Below, piece after piece: positions 1 through 8,505 of a stretch of 64,000 nucleotides of DNA. Source of the DNA: Streptomyces fungicidicus (GTDB taxonomy: Bacteria > Actinomycetota > Actinomycetes > Streptomycetales > Streptomycetaceae). The notes beneath the pieces are model-generated. The model had not been told where the DNA came from and made no database searches. It saw nothing but the letters and a program-made list of their open reading frames with translations. The stretch's first letter is position 1, and each line of letters starts with the position of its first letter. The stretch lies in NCBI RefSeq assembly GCF_003665435.1, contig NZ_CP023407.1:5567501-5631500 (forward strand), given 5' to 3'. The position numbers and the translations under genes are program-made.

Positions 1-1
1 C

Positions 2-658
2 GACGTACCCCTGTTGCGGCCGCCCGGAGAGGCCGATCTGCTCCAGGTCCTCTGGTGTCCCTACGACCACGAGCCGGACTGGAAGCCCGCGACCGCGGTG
101 TTCTGGCGGTCCGCCGCCTCGGTCGTCGATGTCCTCGCCACGCCACCGGAACCGTATGAGGTCAATTACTCGGGTTACGTGCCGGAGCCGTGTCTCCTGG
201 CACCGGAGGCGATCACCGAGTATCCCAACAGCCTCGATCTCAGCCCGGAGTTGAGGAAGGTGGTGGGGGACTGGAGCAGATGGCAGGCAGCCGGCGTGGA
301 CGTGGACGGCTCGTACGCGGACTATCCGGCGGAGTTCTACGACGGCAATCTGGCGGACGCTCCCGGCTGGAAGGCCGGTGGCTGGCCGCCGTGGGGCCGC
401 ACCGACCCGTATCGACGGTACTGCGCCGACTGCGAAGCCCAGATGGTCCCGCTGCTGACCATCGCCTCCTTCGAATGGGACGGTGGTACGCGCGGCTGGG
501 CGCCGCACGAGGACCGGGCCGCCGCCTACGCCCCCAGCCACCGCGCCGGTCAGTCCCCCGCCCAGCCGACGAAGGTCGAAGTGGGCAGCACGGACAACAT
601 GCAGCTCTACGTCTGCCCGACCTCTCCCGAGCATCCGCACACCGACCTGATCCAGTGA
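2..658 (+). CDS. DUF1963/YwqG-like hypothetical protein, 5' end outside window
   Basis: The frame is open from the first bases of the window. It reads Asp-Val-Pro-Leu-Leu before a TTG at 14, so the true start is probably upstream and this is the C-terminal part of a longer protein. The visible 219 residues contain a leucine-rich stretch followed by CPYDH, a WPPWG turn, and a Cys-x-x-Cys segment (YCADCEAQM) leading into a hydrophobic strand. That arrangement resembles the C-terminal half of DUF1963/YwqG-type proteins, whose function is not established. It ends at TGA, shortly before a hairpin shared with the convergent gene. The family call is by pattern only. Confidence 0.6.
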   Translation, partial: DVPLLRPPGEADLLQVLWCPYDHEPDWKPATAVFWRSAASVVDVLATPPEPYEVNYSGYVPEPCLLAPEAITEYPNSLDLSPELRKVVGDWSRWQAAGVDVDGSYADYPAEFYDGNLADAPGWKAGGWPPWGRTDPYRRYCADCEAQMVPLLTIASFEWDGGTRGWAPHEDRAAAYAPSHRAGQSPAQPTKVEVGSTDNMQLYVCPTSPEHPHTDLIQ

Positions 659-727
659 ACTGTCGGCTCCGGGGCGGACGGTCACGGGGATGTTCAGGTG
701 CGCGGCAGTATGCCCTGAACCGAGCGG

Positions 728-752
728 GCCGCACCCCGGAGTGGGGTGCGGC
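728..752. terminator. Hairpin between convergent genes
   Basis: A perfect 10-bp stem (728-737 with 743-752) and a 5-nt loop lie between the ends of the genes finishing at 658 (+) and 772 (-). It probably serves both strands. Confidence 0.6.
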
Positions 753-771
753 AGGGTGTGCGACCTTGGTG

Positions 772-1779
772 TCAGTTGGCCGAGGGCCTGGGGTCCGTCA
801 GCCCTTGGCCGGGGGCTGCGGTGCGCTCCGGGCTTTGGGCGGGGGCGGGGACGCGGTCCGTGGTGGAGGGCGCGGCGAAGATCTCGTCGAGGGTGGTGGC
901 ATCGATGGCGCGGTCGAACCAGAGATCCAGGAGGGGCATGTCCGTGCAGGTGGTGACGCGCCGTCGGGTCTCTTCCGTCGGCGAGAAGCCGCGGCGCTCC
1001 ATCAGGCGTAGCAGCTGCTCGGCCTTTCCGGCCACGCGGCCTTCCTCGCGTCCTTCCTGCCGTCCTTCTTCCTGTCCTGCGAGGCGGGCGTCGCCCACGA
1101 TGGTGCCTTGCCGGGGGGTGAAGAGGGTTTCCATCAGGTTCCTCCAGATCTTACGGGCGTGTTCGCTGCCCAAGCCGTCCTCGATCAGTCCCGCCAGGTG
1201 GTCCCGCGCTTCGCGGTCCGTGTCCTGGGCCAGTACCTCGCCCACTACCGTCAGTATGCCCTCGATATCCGGGTCGTTGCTGTGGATCCACAGGCAGAAC
1301 GCGGCGAAGTCGAGGTCGGCCGAGGCGTCCTGGATCCGGCTCATCCGGGGAACGTTGGACGGGCCCAGTACGTGAGGCACTGTGACCTGGGTGGGGCGTC
1401 CCAGGCCGGTGCGCAGAGGTCTGGCCGCCCATGCCGCCGTCGCCGTGTCCACGCACAGGACCAGCAGGACGACTTCGAGCTTGTACCGGTCACGCAAGTA
1501 CGCGACGTAGTACGGCCATGAAGTCTCCTTCTTCGATTCGATTCGGGTCTGCGCCTCGACCAACAGGATGAACGGATCGCGCCCGTCGGGGCGGACCACC
1601 CGCAGTACGGAGTCCATCTGCCGGGCGAACATTTTCGGGGCACCGGAGGCGTCCGTCGGGAGAGTCTCGGTGGTGACACCGGTTGGGATTCCGAGGTCCA
1701 GGAGGTCCAGCGCACGGTTCAGTGCCTTGGGGCGCCCCGGCAGGAAGCCGTGCAGGGTGTCGTGACTGACGTTGGGCAT
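772..1779 (-). CDS. Rpn/YhgA-like PD-(D/E)XK nuclease-family protein
   Basis: This 335-residue protein has an N-terminal fold with a candidate PD-(D/E)XK core: Asp56 in RQMDSVLR and Glu75-x-Gln77 in FILLVEAQTR, followed by the WPYYVAYLRDRYKL helix and a strand. The pattern recalls the recombination-promoting nuclease/transposase-associated (Rpn, YhgA) superfamily. Around residues 233-250 there is a charged repeat of Glu-Glu-Gly-Arg units, common as a linker or coiled coil in these proteins. The C-terminal 40 residues are Pro/Ala rich and probably disordered. No clear Shine-Dalgarno precedes the ATG. No transposon ends were seen around it, so any mobile-element role is inference. Confidence 0.6.
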   Translation of the reverse strand: MPNVSHDTLHGFLPGRPKALNRALDLLDLGIPTGVTTETLPTDASGAPKMFARQMDSVLRVVRPDGRDPFILLVEAQTRIESKKETSWPYYVAYLRDRYKLEVVLLVLCVDTATAAWAARPLRTGLGRPTQVTVPHVLGPSNVPRMSRIQDASADLDFAAFCLWIHSNDPDIEGILTVVGEVLAQDTDREARDHLAGLIEDGLGSEHARKIWRNLMETLFTPRQGTIVGDARLAGQEEGRQEGREEGRVAGKAEQLLRLMERRGFSPTEETRRRVTTCTDMPLLDLWFDRAIDATTLDEIFAAPSTTDRVPAPAQSPERTAAPGQGLTDPRPSAN

Positions 1780-1885
1780 GGCGTGAAACTACGTGCGACG
1801 CGGGAACAACCGTCGGTTTCCGGGATGTGATCACCCGATATAGGGAGTCCTCGGAGGTCGGCTGACGCCGAGGCCTGCGGCCCGC

Positions 1886-2281
1886 CTACGGCGTCGTGGC
1901 CTCGGACACGGCTCCGACGATGCTCGACGCCATGGCGTCGAAGTTCTCCCGGAAGAAGCCGGTCCTGTTGTAGAACGCTTCCTCCGAAAATGCCCTGTTC
2001 GACAGGAACATCGGGGCGACGGCCGTGATCGCCGCATGGATGACGTGCAGTTCGCGGGCGGTCAGGGTGAACTCCCGGGGGGTCTTGTGGTCGCCCTGGA
2101 GCCTGTCGTACAACCGGCGCACCTCTTCGCGGCCCGCGCCGAGCTGCACGGTCAGGGTCTCGTCCGTGGAGGCCCAGCCCTCGAGTGCGCTCAGCGCCTC
2201 GCACATCAGATCCGTCTGCGTCGCCGTGAGCCGTCCCCGGAACGCCTCACCGGCCCTGGTCAGCTTGATCCGTGTCCTCAT
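1886..2281 (-). CDS. Small hypothetical protein
   Basis: The 131-residue product starts at ATG 2281 and lies 106 bases upstream of the PD-(D/E)XK-like gene on the same strand. It is predicted mostly helical, with no membrane segment and no cysteine-rich motif apart from a single LMCEAL. The segment around TPREFTLTARELHVIHAAITAV looks like a packed helix pair. I do not recognise the family. A start further upstream is unlikely because the divergent intergenic region begins there. Confidence 0.6.
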   Translation of the reverse strand: MRTRIKLTRAGEAFRGRLTATQTDLMCEALSALEGWASTDETLTVQLGAGREEVRRLYDRLQGDHKTPREFTLTARELHVIHAAITAVAPMFLSNRAFSEEAFYNRTGFFRENFDAMASSIVGAVSEATTP

Positions 2282-2583
2282 CGTGGTCAGTCTCTCCCAA
2301 CCCCGGCCCGCCGACTACGAGATTGGGCAGACCAACGCGGCCAGGTACGGCCGCCTGGTTTCTCCGCAGTTGAGCGGTGTACGCGGACGGCTTCTCCTGG
2401 CTCTTCGTGACTCAGAGTGGCGGTCGGACGGGGGTGAGGACGAGTGTGGCACCCCGTACGGTGAGTCAGCGTACGGACACGAAGAGTGGACGGTACGTCT
2501 GATGATCCGTCAGGCTGGAGGTGGGCGTCGGCGGCGTGAGGAGCCGTCGTGGTGCGGTCCGGAGGAGAGGAAAGGGGCGGCGG
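2282..2583. other. Divergent intergenic region, 302 bases
   Basis: This stretch separates the small hypothetical gene (-) from the XRE regulator (+). It contains short direct repeats of CGTACGG around 2455-2480 and a purine-rich ribosome binding site (GGAGGAGAGG) just before 2584. No confident promoter hexamers or coding sequence were seen. Confidence 0.4.
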
Positions 2584-3465
2584 ATGGACGTGGTCGGAGT
2601 CGAGGGGGAGGCGGCCGGGGGCGCCGGTGCGCGGACGGTTCCGGAGTGGGAGCGGGAGCCGCATCCGTCGGACAGCCTGCGGACGTTCGGGGCCGTCGTC
2701 CAGGCGTTGCGTGAGCACGCGGGGCTCAGCCGGGTCGACCTGGGCGCCCGTGTCCAGTACTCCAAACACACGGTCGAGTCCGTGGAGTTGGGGCGCCGGA
2801 TGCCGGACGAGGCGTTCGTGGAGCGGGCGGAGGAGGCACTGGGCAACACGGGGGCGCTGCGGAAGGCCGCGCGACATCTGACGCGGGGGGAGGCGGGACT
2901 GGCGGCGTGGTTCCGGCGGTGGGCCCGGCTGGAGCGGGAGGCGGTGAGCCTGTGCACGTACGAGTGCCGGTTGGTGCCGGGGTTGTTGCAGTCGGAGGCG
3001 TACGCGCGGGCGGTGTTCGAGGGCACGATCCCGCTGCGGACGGATGGCGAGCTGGAAGTGCAGCTCGACGCGCGGATGGAACGGCAGGTGATGATGCGGG
3101 AGCGGCCGACGGTGCCGTTCAGCTTCATCGTCGAGGAGCACGTGTTCCGGCGGGAGTTCGGGGATGCGGAGGCGATGCGCGGGCTGGTGGAGCATGTCCT
3201 CGAACTCACCGCCCCACGTAACGTGACGCTTCAGGTGGTGCCGGTGGAGGCTCGGCTGCACGCGTGCCTGGACGGTCCCCTGCAGATCCTGGAGACCTCG
3301 GAGGGGCGACGGCTCGGGTACTCCGAGGGGCAGAAGAACGGGCGCCTGATTTCCGACGCGAAAGAGGTGACTGTGCTCTGCCAGCGCTATGAAACACTGC
3401 GCTCGCAGGCCTTGAATCCCACAGAATCCCGGGACCTGCTGGAGCGACTGCGAGGAGAGCTATGA
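2584..3465 (+). CDS. XRE-family regulator with DUF5753 domain (WhiJ-like)
   Basis: ATG 2584 is chosen because it follows a strong GGAGGAGAGGAAAGG ribosome binding site; in-frame upstream codons lack one. The 293-residue protein carries an XRE helix-turn-helix at about residues 35-85 (FGAVVQALREHAGLSRVDLG, then the VESVELGRRMPDEAF segment). A C-terminal DUF5753 sensor-like region runs from about 110 to 290, with the typical CTYECRLVPGLLQSEAYARA and RQ..MRE signatures. Such regulators pair with DUF397 proteins throughout Streptomyces; WhiJ-type members affect development. The stop overlaps the next start (ATGA), so the two are translationally coupled. The specific target is unknown. Confidence 0.85.
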   Translation: MDVVGVEGEAAGGAGARTVPEWEREPHPSDSLRTFGAVVQALREHAGLSRVDLGARVQYSKHTVESVELGRRMPDEAFVERAEEALGNTGALRKAARHLTRGEAGLAAWFRRWARLEREAVSLCTYECRLVPGLLQSEAYARAVFEGTIPLRTDGELEVQLDARMERQVMMRERPTVPFSFIVEEHVFRREFGDAEAMRGLVEHVLELTAPRNVTLQVVPVEARLHACLDGPLQILETSEGRRLGYSEGQKNGRLISDAKEVTVLCQRYETLRSQALNPTESRDLLERLRGEL

Positions 3466-3653
3466 GCAGCGGTACGTCGGAACTCGCCTGGTTCAAGTCC
3501 AGCTACAGCGGCAGCGAGGGCGACAGCTGCGTGGAGATCGCGATCGCCGAACAGGCCGTCCACGTACGCGACTCCAAGGATGTCACCCGCCCGGCCTTCG
3601 CCGTCGGCCGCGACGGCTGGAGGCAGTTCGTACGGTTCGCGTCGGAGCGCTGA
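3462..3653 (+). CDS. DUF397 domain protein
   Basis: This 63-residue protein has the full DUF397 signature: ELAWFKSSYSG near the start, the SCVEIA core, VRDSKD, and a closing phenylalanine/tryptophan segment (AFAVGRDGWRQFV). It overlaps the preceding XRE gene by 4 bases (ATGA). In Streptomyces these small proteins are the usual partners of XRE/DUF5753 regulators. Whether the pair acts as regulator/anti-regulator or toxin-antitoxin is unsettled. A long hairpin immediately follows. Confidence 0.88.
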   Translation: MSSGTSELAWFKSSYSGSEGDSCVEIAIAEQAVHVRDSKDVTRPAFAVGRDGWRQFVRFASER

Positions 3654-3660
3654 ACGACTT

Positions 3661-3701
3661 GAGGGCGTGCCGTCCGCCGGAGCGGCGGACGGCACGCCCT
3701 C
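3661..3701. terminator. 19-bp stem bidirectional terminator
   Basis: A perfect 19-bp inverted repeat (3661-3679 with 3683-3701) with a 3-nt GAG loop lies between the DUF397 gene (+) and the SUKH gene (-). The convergent setting makes bidirectional termination the obvious reading. Confidence 0.85.
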
Positions 3702-3715
3702 ACCATGCGGCAACG

Positions 3716-5623
3716 TCACCGTCCCAAGCGGACCGTGACGTACGCGTAGGACTCGCCCTCCCGCGGCGCGCGGTTCCAGGACCGGGTGGTCAGGTGCGGC
3801 AGGATGCCCTCGGACAGGGCGTGCCGGGGCAGGGACAGTCCGAACTCGTCCTGTACGGCCGCCAGCAGGCGCCGCTCGCGGTCCGCGTCGTCGACGTCGT
3901 GCAGGACCTGTTCCGGGTCGAGGGCCGCGGGCACCGGGCCCGTGCGTTCGACGTCCGTGCCGCGCAGTGTGTACGCGTACGGCTCCTCGCCCCGCTCGGC
4001 GACCGAGAGATGGAACACCGCCGGGACGCCCTCGCGACCGCGGCGTACCCACAGCACCACCGCGCGTCCGTCGCGTGAGGCGACGGCGGCCGGGGAGACG
4101 AAGAAGTTCCCGGGCTCCGACGGCCGCGGGGCCGTGTCGAAGCCGAACGCCCACCCGGAGGCCGTCCGGCCCACCGCCACCACGGCCCGGTCCTCCCACG
4201 GCGCCGACTCGTCCCGCTGCCTGACGTCGTAGGGGAACCACCCGGCAGGACGGCTGGGCGCAGCGGTCAGGCCCGCGCACCCGTCCTCCCCGACCAGGCC
4301 GGGCAGCGCCTCCGGCTCCGCGCCCTCCACCCACAGGCACCGGTAGGAGCCGTGCGGGGCGTTCCACCGCTGGGTCTCCGCCAGCCAGCACAGTCCCGGC
4401 GGGTCCAGGTCCGGCACCGGATCGGGCACCGCGCCGTCTTGGCCGGCCCGGGGCGTGGCCAGCAGCTCCAGGCCGCGCTCCCGCGTCACCACCGGCCCCA
4501 GGACGGGGTCCCCCAGCAGGCCGACCGGTGCGAGCAGGTCCGGCCCCGGCGGTGACCAGGACGGCAGCGCGGCACGGATCAGCCGCCACGCCGCGTCCGT
4601 GTCACCCCGCCTCGCCGACTTCCACGCCTCGGCCACCGCCTCTCCGAAGACGCCGTCCGGCGCGTAGCGATAGGAGCCGTCGCGCACCGCGGCGAGGATC
4701 GCGTCAGCGGCCTCCGTGACGCCGTCGTCGGTCGCGGCGCCCAGCAGGGACCGTCGGGGGGAGGCGCCGGGGCGTTCGTCCCGCAGGTGCGCGGCGGCCA
4801 TCACGGGCACCAGCTCGCCCGTGCAGCGGGGATCGGCGACGAGTTCACCGAAGCCGTGGTGCCCGTATCCGACGCCGTGCGACAGCGCGTCGAGCTGCTG
4901 CCGCATGCCCCGGGCGCGGGGCCGACCGTAGCGCTCCGCCTCGGCGAGCAGTTCCCGGGCGGTCTCCCACCTCCCGCTCAGGGCCTCCTCCCGCGCCCGC
5001 TCCACGTCGGCGTCCAGGGCGCGGGTGGTGTCGTTCACGAAGCCGGGAAGCCCGGCCCGGGCGGAGTGGAAGTCCTGGTACATCCGCTGCATATAGGCCT
5101 GGAACGACGGATACCGGTCCGGGAACTCGCCGCTCCACCCCTTGTAGACGTACAGCGCCCACTCGCCGTCCTCGTCGGTGTCACCCGGGTCCAGCAGGGC
5201 GTAGGACATGTCCGAGTCGGTCTCCAGCTGCAGCGCCCGCCGCCACATTCCGGCCAGCAGCACCTCCTGCTCGGTCGAGCGCTCGGTCAGCCCCTGCTGG
5301 TAGGCCGGGGTCATGTCGAACGGATCCCCGAACCACCCGATCTCGTGGGCCGCGCCCAGCCGGTATATGGACCCCTCGTCGAGCCGCCAGCCGTTGCTGG
5401 CCCCGAGGAACGCCCGGTAGGACGGAGGGAGCCGCGTGCCCAGACGTTCCTCGGCGGCGGCTATCTCGGCCTCGGTCGCGGGCGGGGCGGCCAGCGCCAG
5501 GTCGGCGAGGGTCGTGCCGCCCTCCGCCAGCTCCTCCGCGTCGTCCTCGTCCGGGACCCATTCCTCCTGCCAACGCCGGAGGAACCGCTGCCAGTCGAAG
5601 TGGTGCTCGCTCTTCTCGGTCAC
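3716..5623 (-). CDS. SMI1/KNR4 (SUKH) family protein with long C-terminal extension
   Basis: This is a 635-residue protein. Residues about 35-190 form a SUKH domain: an acidic helix (ATEAEIAAAEERLGTRLPPSYR), the AFLGASNGWRL strand-turn, the acidic WFGDP segment and a terminal tryptophan-rich strand. SUKH proteins are often immunity proteins for polymorphic toxins or sit in regulatory contexts. The remaining roughly 440 residues contain repeat-like helical segments (about 200-370) and a C-terminal beta-rich part rich in Trp and Pro that I do not recognise. No toxin gene lies next to it, so an immunity role is not supported here. It starts at ATG 5623. Confidence 0.75.
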   Translation of the reverse strand: MTEKSEHHFDWQRFLRRWQEEWVPDEDDAEELAEGGTTLADLALAAPPATEAEIAAAEERLGTRLPPSYRAFLGASNGWRLDEGSIYRLGAAHEIGWFGDPFDMTPAYQQGLTERSTEQEVLLAGMWRRALQLETDSDMSYALLDPGDTDEDGEWALYVYKGWSGEFPDRYPSFQAYMQRMYQDFHSARAGLPGFVNDTTRALDADVERAREEALSGRWETARELLAEAERYGRPRARGMRQQLDALSHGVGYGHHGFGELVADPRCTGELVPVMAAAHLRDERPGASPRRSLLGAATDDGVTEAADAILAAVRDGSYRYAPDGVFGEAVAEAWKSARRGDTDAAWRLIRAALPSWSPPGPDLLAPVGLLGDPVLGPVVTRERGLELLATPRAGQDGAVPDPVPDLDPPGLCWLAETQRWNAPHGSYRCLWVEGAEPEALPGLVGEDGCAGLTAAPSRPAGWFPYDVRQRDESAPWEDRAVVAVGRTASGWAFGFDTAPRPSEPGNFFVSPAAVASRDGRAVVLWVRRGREGVPAVFHLSVAERGEEPYAYTLRGTDVERTGPVPAALDPEQVLHDVDDADRERRLLAAVQDEFGLSLPRHALSEGILPHLTTRSWNRAPREGESYAYVTVRLGR

Positions 5624-5705
5624 GGGCCGAGTGTGACAGCCGCCACCGACAACGAGGTGGGCACTGAGGACGACCCCGGTAACCGGTGAGCCACACCCGT
5701 GCCGC

Positions 5706-6314
5706 TCACTCCCCGAGCGCGGCGGCGGCCTCCTCGTAACCGCCGGTCGGCGGCGCGGTGTCGGGCCCGTACACGAGGTTCAGCACGCCCGTCGTGAAGG
5801 TCTCCGACTTCAGCAGCTTCAGCGGGATCGACGGCTCGCCCTCGTCGAACAGGCGCATGCCCTTGCGCACCGCGATCGGGTGAACGAGCAGGTGCAGTTC
5901 GTCGAGCAGGCCCGCGGCCAGCAGTTGCCGGACGACGGAGACCGAGCCGCTCAGGGCGATATCACCGCCCGGCTCGCCCTTCAGTGCGGCGGCGACCTCG
6001 GCGACATCGCCCCGCGCCTGCTCGGAGTTCCGCCATGACAGGTCGGGCCGGCCGTGCGAGAACACGATCTTCCGCATGTCGCCGAGCTGCTTGGCGAAGC
6101 CCGCCTCCTCCCCGCCCGCCGCCTCCCGCCCAGGCCAGGCGCCGGCGAAGCTGTCGTACGTCCTGCGGCCGAAGAGCAGGACCTCGGCGGTGTTCAGGCT
6201 CGCGCCGACGGCGGCCCCCATCTCGTCGTTGAAGTAGGGGAAGTGCCACTGGTCGGGCGCCTCGACGACGCCGTCGAGCGAGATGAACATACTGGCGATG
6301 ATCTTCCTCGGCAT
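5706..6314 (-). CDS. Dihydrofolate reductase-fold (RibD C-terminal-like) protein
   Basis: The product belongs to the RibD-C/DHFR-like family: MPRKIIASMFISLDGVVEAPDQW at the N-terminus, LLFGRRTYDSFAGAWPG, a KIVFSHG strand, and the nucleotide-binding DIALSGSVSVVRQLLAAGLLDELHLLVHPI segment near residues 130-165. Members reduce pteridine-like or other small substrates with NADPH; the substrate here is unknown. I chose ATG 6314 (202 residues) because a GGAGGAC ribosome binding site lies just upstream; an in-frame frame opening at 6386 has none. It stands alone, convergent with no neighbour. Confidence 0.85.
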   Translation of the reverse strand: MPRKIIASMFISLDGVVEAPDQWHFPYFNDEMGAAVGASLNTAEVLLFGRRTYDSFAGAWPGREAAGGEEAGFAKQLGDMRKIVFSHGRPDLSWRNSEQARGDVAEVAAALKGEPGGDIALSGSVSVVRQLLAAGLLDELHLLVHPIAVRKGMRLFDEGEPSIPLKLLKSETFTTGVLNLVYGPDTAPPTGGYEEAAAALGE

Positions 6315-6395
6315 GATGTCCTCCGTGTCCGGTGCGTGTACCGGATACGACCGTGCCACCCACCGGAACTCATCGGTGGGCGGCACGCGGACGAT

Positions 6396-7949
6396 TCACA
6401 CGGTGTCCAGCGCCCTGCGACGCCCCGCCCCCGGTACGCCGCCCGCCGCCCGGCGCGGATCCGTGACGCTGCCCAGCCAGCCCAGCAGGAATCCGGCCGG
6501 TACCGTCACCAGGCCCGGGATCGTCACGTCCCAGATCCTGAAGTCGTGCCCCGGGAAGAGCGACTCGGGTGTGCCGGACGTGTACGGCGACAGCGCGAGC
6601 GCCGCGACGCTCAGCGCCGTGGCCCCCCACAGGCACCACAGGGCGCCGCGGGCGGTGAACCCGGGCCAGTACAGGGCGTACAGCAGGACGGGTGCCAGGG
6701 CCGCGCCGCACAGGGCGAGCCAGAGCGTCGAGATCACCACCAGGTTCCAGTCGGCGGCGACGGCCGCCACGACCGAGGAGACCACCCCCGTCAGCGCCGC
6801 CGACCACCGCGACGCGGCGCCGTCCGCCTTGCCGGACGCCCCCAGCACGTCCCGTCCCAGGGCGATGCCCGCGGCCAGGGTCACATCCACCACGGCCGCG
6901 AGCGCGGTGAGGAAGAGGACGCAGGCCAGCGCCGCGACCAGGATGCCCCCGCTGTCGAGCGCCCGCCCGAGCATCAGCGGCGTGAACACCTGCGCCGCCG
7001 GACCGGCCTCCCGCAGCGCCCCGCCGACGAGGGCCGCCGCCCCGACGCCGACGACGGCGAGCGCGCCGTACAGCAGGGTGAGTTCGCCGAGCATCCAGCG
7101 GCCGCCGGACCGGGCGCCGCGCGGGCTCTTCGTCGAGATGGCCCGCATCAGCACGGCGGGCATCGCCAGCGTGGCCATCGACATGCCGACGGTCTGCCCG
7201 ATCCGGTTCACGGCCCCCACCCACCCCTCACCGGTGTAGCCGCCCGGACGCAGGAACGCCCCGCCCGTCCCCGAACCGTGCGCGGCGGCGTCCAGCAGCC
7301 GGCCGGGATCCCAGCCGAAGCGGTGGAGCACGAGCACGGCGGCGACCAGCAGCACGGGCAGCGCGATCGCCGACTTCGCGAGCATCACCACGCCCGTGCC
7401 CCGGATCCCGCCGCTGACCGCCAGCGCCGTCATCACGCAGCCGATCACCACGATGCAGCCGGTGCGCACACCGGGCTGCCCGATCAGCGCGGCGGCGACA
7501 TTGCCGACCACCACCAACTGCACGACCAGCAGCGGGAAGCAGACGAGCAGGGTCACCACGCCCCACGAGACGCGCACCCGGGGCCCGCCGCTGCCGCGCG
7601 CGTCCAGCATGTCCGCGGCCGTCCGCGAGGCGTGCCCGCGCAGTGGCTCGACGACCAGCACCAGGAGCAGCAGCACCCCGACCAGGCTGCCCAGCATGAC
7701 GCCGAGGCCGTCGAAGCCGGACGTGGCGACCATGCCCACCAGCACGGTGACCGTCGCGACGGTGGTGGTGTCTCCGCCCATCGCGACGCCCTGCTGCCAG
7801 GAGCGCAGCCGGCGGCTGTCGGACCGGACGAGGGCCCGGTCGTCCTCGTCGGCGCCGGTGACGATGCACAGCATCAGGCAGATCACGACGAACACCGAGA
7901 ACACGGCGAAGACGAGGGAACGGGACGAGGGATCGAGCAGCGTGGTCAC
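6396..7949 (-). CDS. Sodium:solute symporter family (SSS) permease
   Basis: This 517-residue membrane protein of about 13 hydrophobic segments resembles cation/acetate-type symporters of the SSS family. Features include RSWQQGVAMGGD near residue 50, the MATSGFDGLGVMLG region, VNRIGQTVGMSMATLAMPAVLMR around 250 and a long glycine/alanine-rich helix after that. It probably couples Na+ to uptake of a small carboxylate, but the substrate is not readable. The GTG start overlaps the stop of the DUF485 gene by 4 bases (GTGA), the same pairing seen for the YjcH/ActP acetate permease modules. Confidence 0.8.
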   Translation of the reverse strand: MTTLLDPSSRSLVFAVFSVFVVICLMLCIVTGADEDDRALVRSDSRRLRSWQQGVAMGGDTTTVATVTVLVGMVATSGFDGLGVMLGSLVGVLLLLVLVVEPLRGHASRTAADMLDARGSGGPRVRVSWGVVTLLVCFPLLVVQLVVVGNVAAALIGQPGVRTGCIVVIGCVMTALAVSGGIRGTGVVMLAKSAIALPVLLVAAVLVLHRFGWDPGRLLDAAAHGSGTGGAFLRPGGYTGEGWVGAVNRIGQTVGMSMATLAMPAVLMRAISTKSPRGARSGGRWMLGELTLLYGALAVVGVGAAALVGGALREAGPAAQVFTPLMLGRALDSGGILVAALACVLFLTALAAVVDVTLAAGIALGRDVLGASGKADGAASRWSAALTGVVSSVVAAVAADWNLVVISTLWLALCGAALAPVLLYALYWPGFTARGALWCLWGATALSVAALALSPYTSGTPESLFPGHDFRIWDVTIPGLVTVPAGFLLGWLGSVTDPRRAAGGVPGAGRRRALDTV

Positions 7950-8296
7950 GGCCGCCTCCGGTCGTCCTGCCGCGGCTCGACCCGGTCGACCCGGTCGACC
8001 CGTCGCCCGTACACCACCAGCGCGTGCACCCCGACGGCCAGGGGCACCACGGCCAGGATCACGCCGAGGCCCACCGGTCCGGCGACCGGCGTGCCGTACG
8101 CGTCCGGTGCGAGGGCGGCGGCCAGCACGTAGAGCAGCCAGACGACGGCGATCCGGACGCCGAGGCGCAGCCCGACGGCGAGCCGCGCGGCCTCCCCGTC
8201 GTCGTGCCGCCCGTGCTCCGCCGGGGGCCGTGCCCCGGCTGCGGGTTCGTCAGGGTGCGGCGGCAGCCCGTGCCAGGGCTGCGGTCCGAAGGACAT
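7946..8296 (-). CDS. DUF485-like small membrane protein
   Basis: This 116-residue protein has a Pro/His-rich N-terminus (MSFGPQPWHGLPPHPDEP) and two membrane segments (about 44-62 and 72-96), the layout of DUF485 proteins that accompany SSS symporters. It overlaps the symporter start by 4 bases, so both are translated together. The last 15 codons contain a 9-bp tandem repeat (about 7974-8004) that gives Arg-Val-Asp three times. The start ATG at 8296 begins MSFGPQ; the longer open frame upstream is out of character and was rejected. Confidence 0.7.
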   Translation of the reverse strand: MSFGPQPWHGLPPHPDEPAAGARPPAEHGRHDDGEAARLAVGLRLGVRIAVVWLLYVLAAALAPDAYGTPVAGPVGLGVILAVVPLAVGVHALVVYGRRVDRVDRVEPRQDDRRRP

Positions 8297-8505
8297 GGGG
8301 GCGGCTCCGCTCACGTGGGTCCGGCACCCGTGATAGGGGTGCGCGTACGGGTGTGGGGGGTGAGGCGCGGAGTCAATCAGACCCACCCGCACCCCCGTAC
8401 GCCCCCGACGCAGAACTGTTCCCACGCCCAATCCGAAGCCGCGCGGACGGTGCGCGGGCACTGCGTGAGCGACCGGCCGTCCGGCACTCGTCCGGCAGCG
8501 GAACC

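Noticed and set aside
7974..8004. Short 9-bp tandem repeat, considered as a possible CRISPR or VNTR
   Set aside because: Only three units, inside the end of the DUF485 coding region, encoding Arg-Val-Asp repeats; no spacers.
6054..8132. Long + strand frame opposite the symporter genes
   Set aside because: His/Arg/Pro/Gln-rich translation without a family signature; the minus strand encodes convincing DHFR-like, SSS and DUF485 proteins.
8307..8405. Imperfect inverted repeat between the DUF485 gene and murA2
   Set aside because: The arms contain several mismatches and a 25-base loop; in sequence this GC-rich that is not convincing as a terminator or riboswitch.
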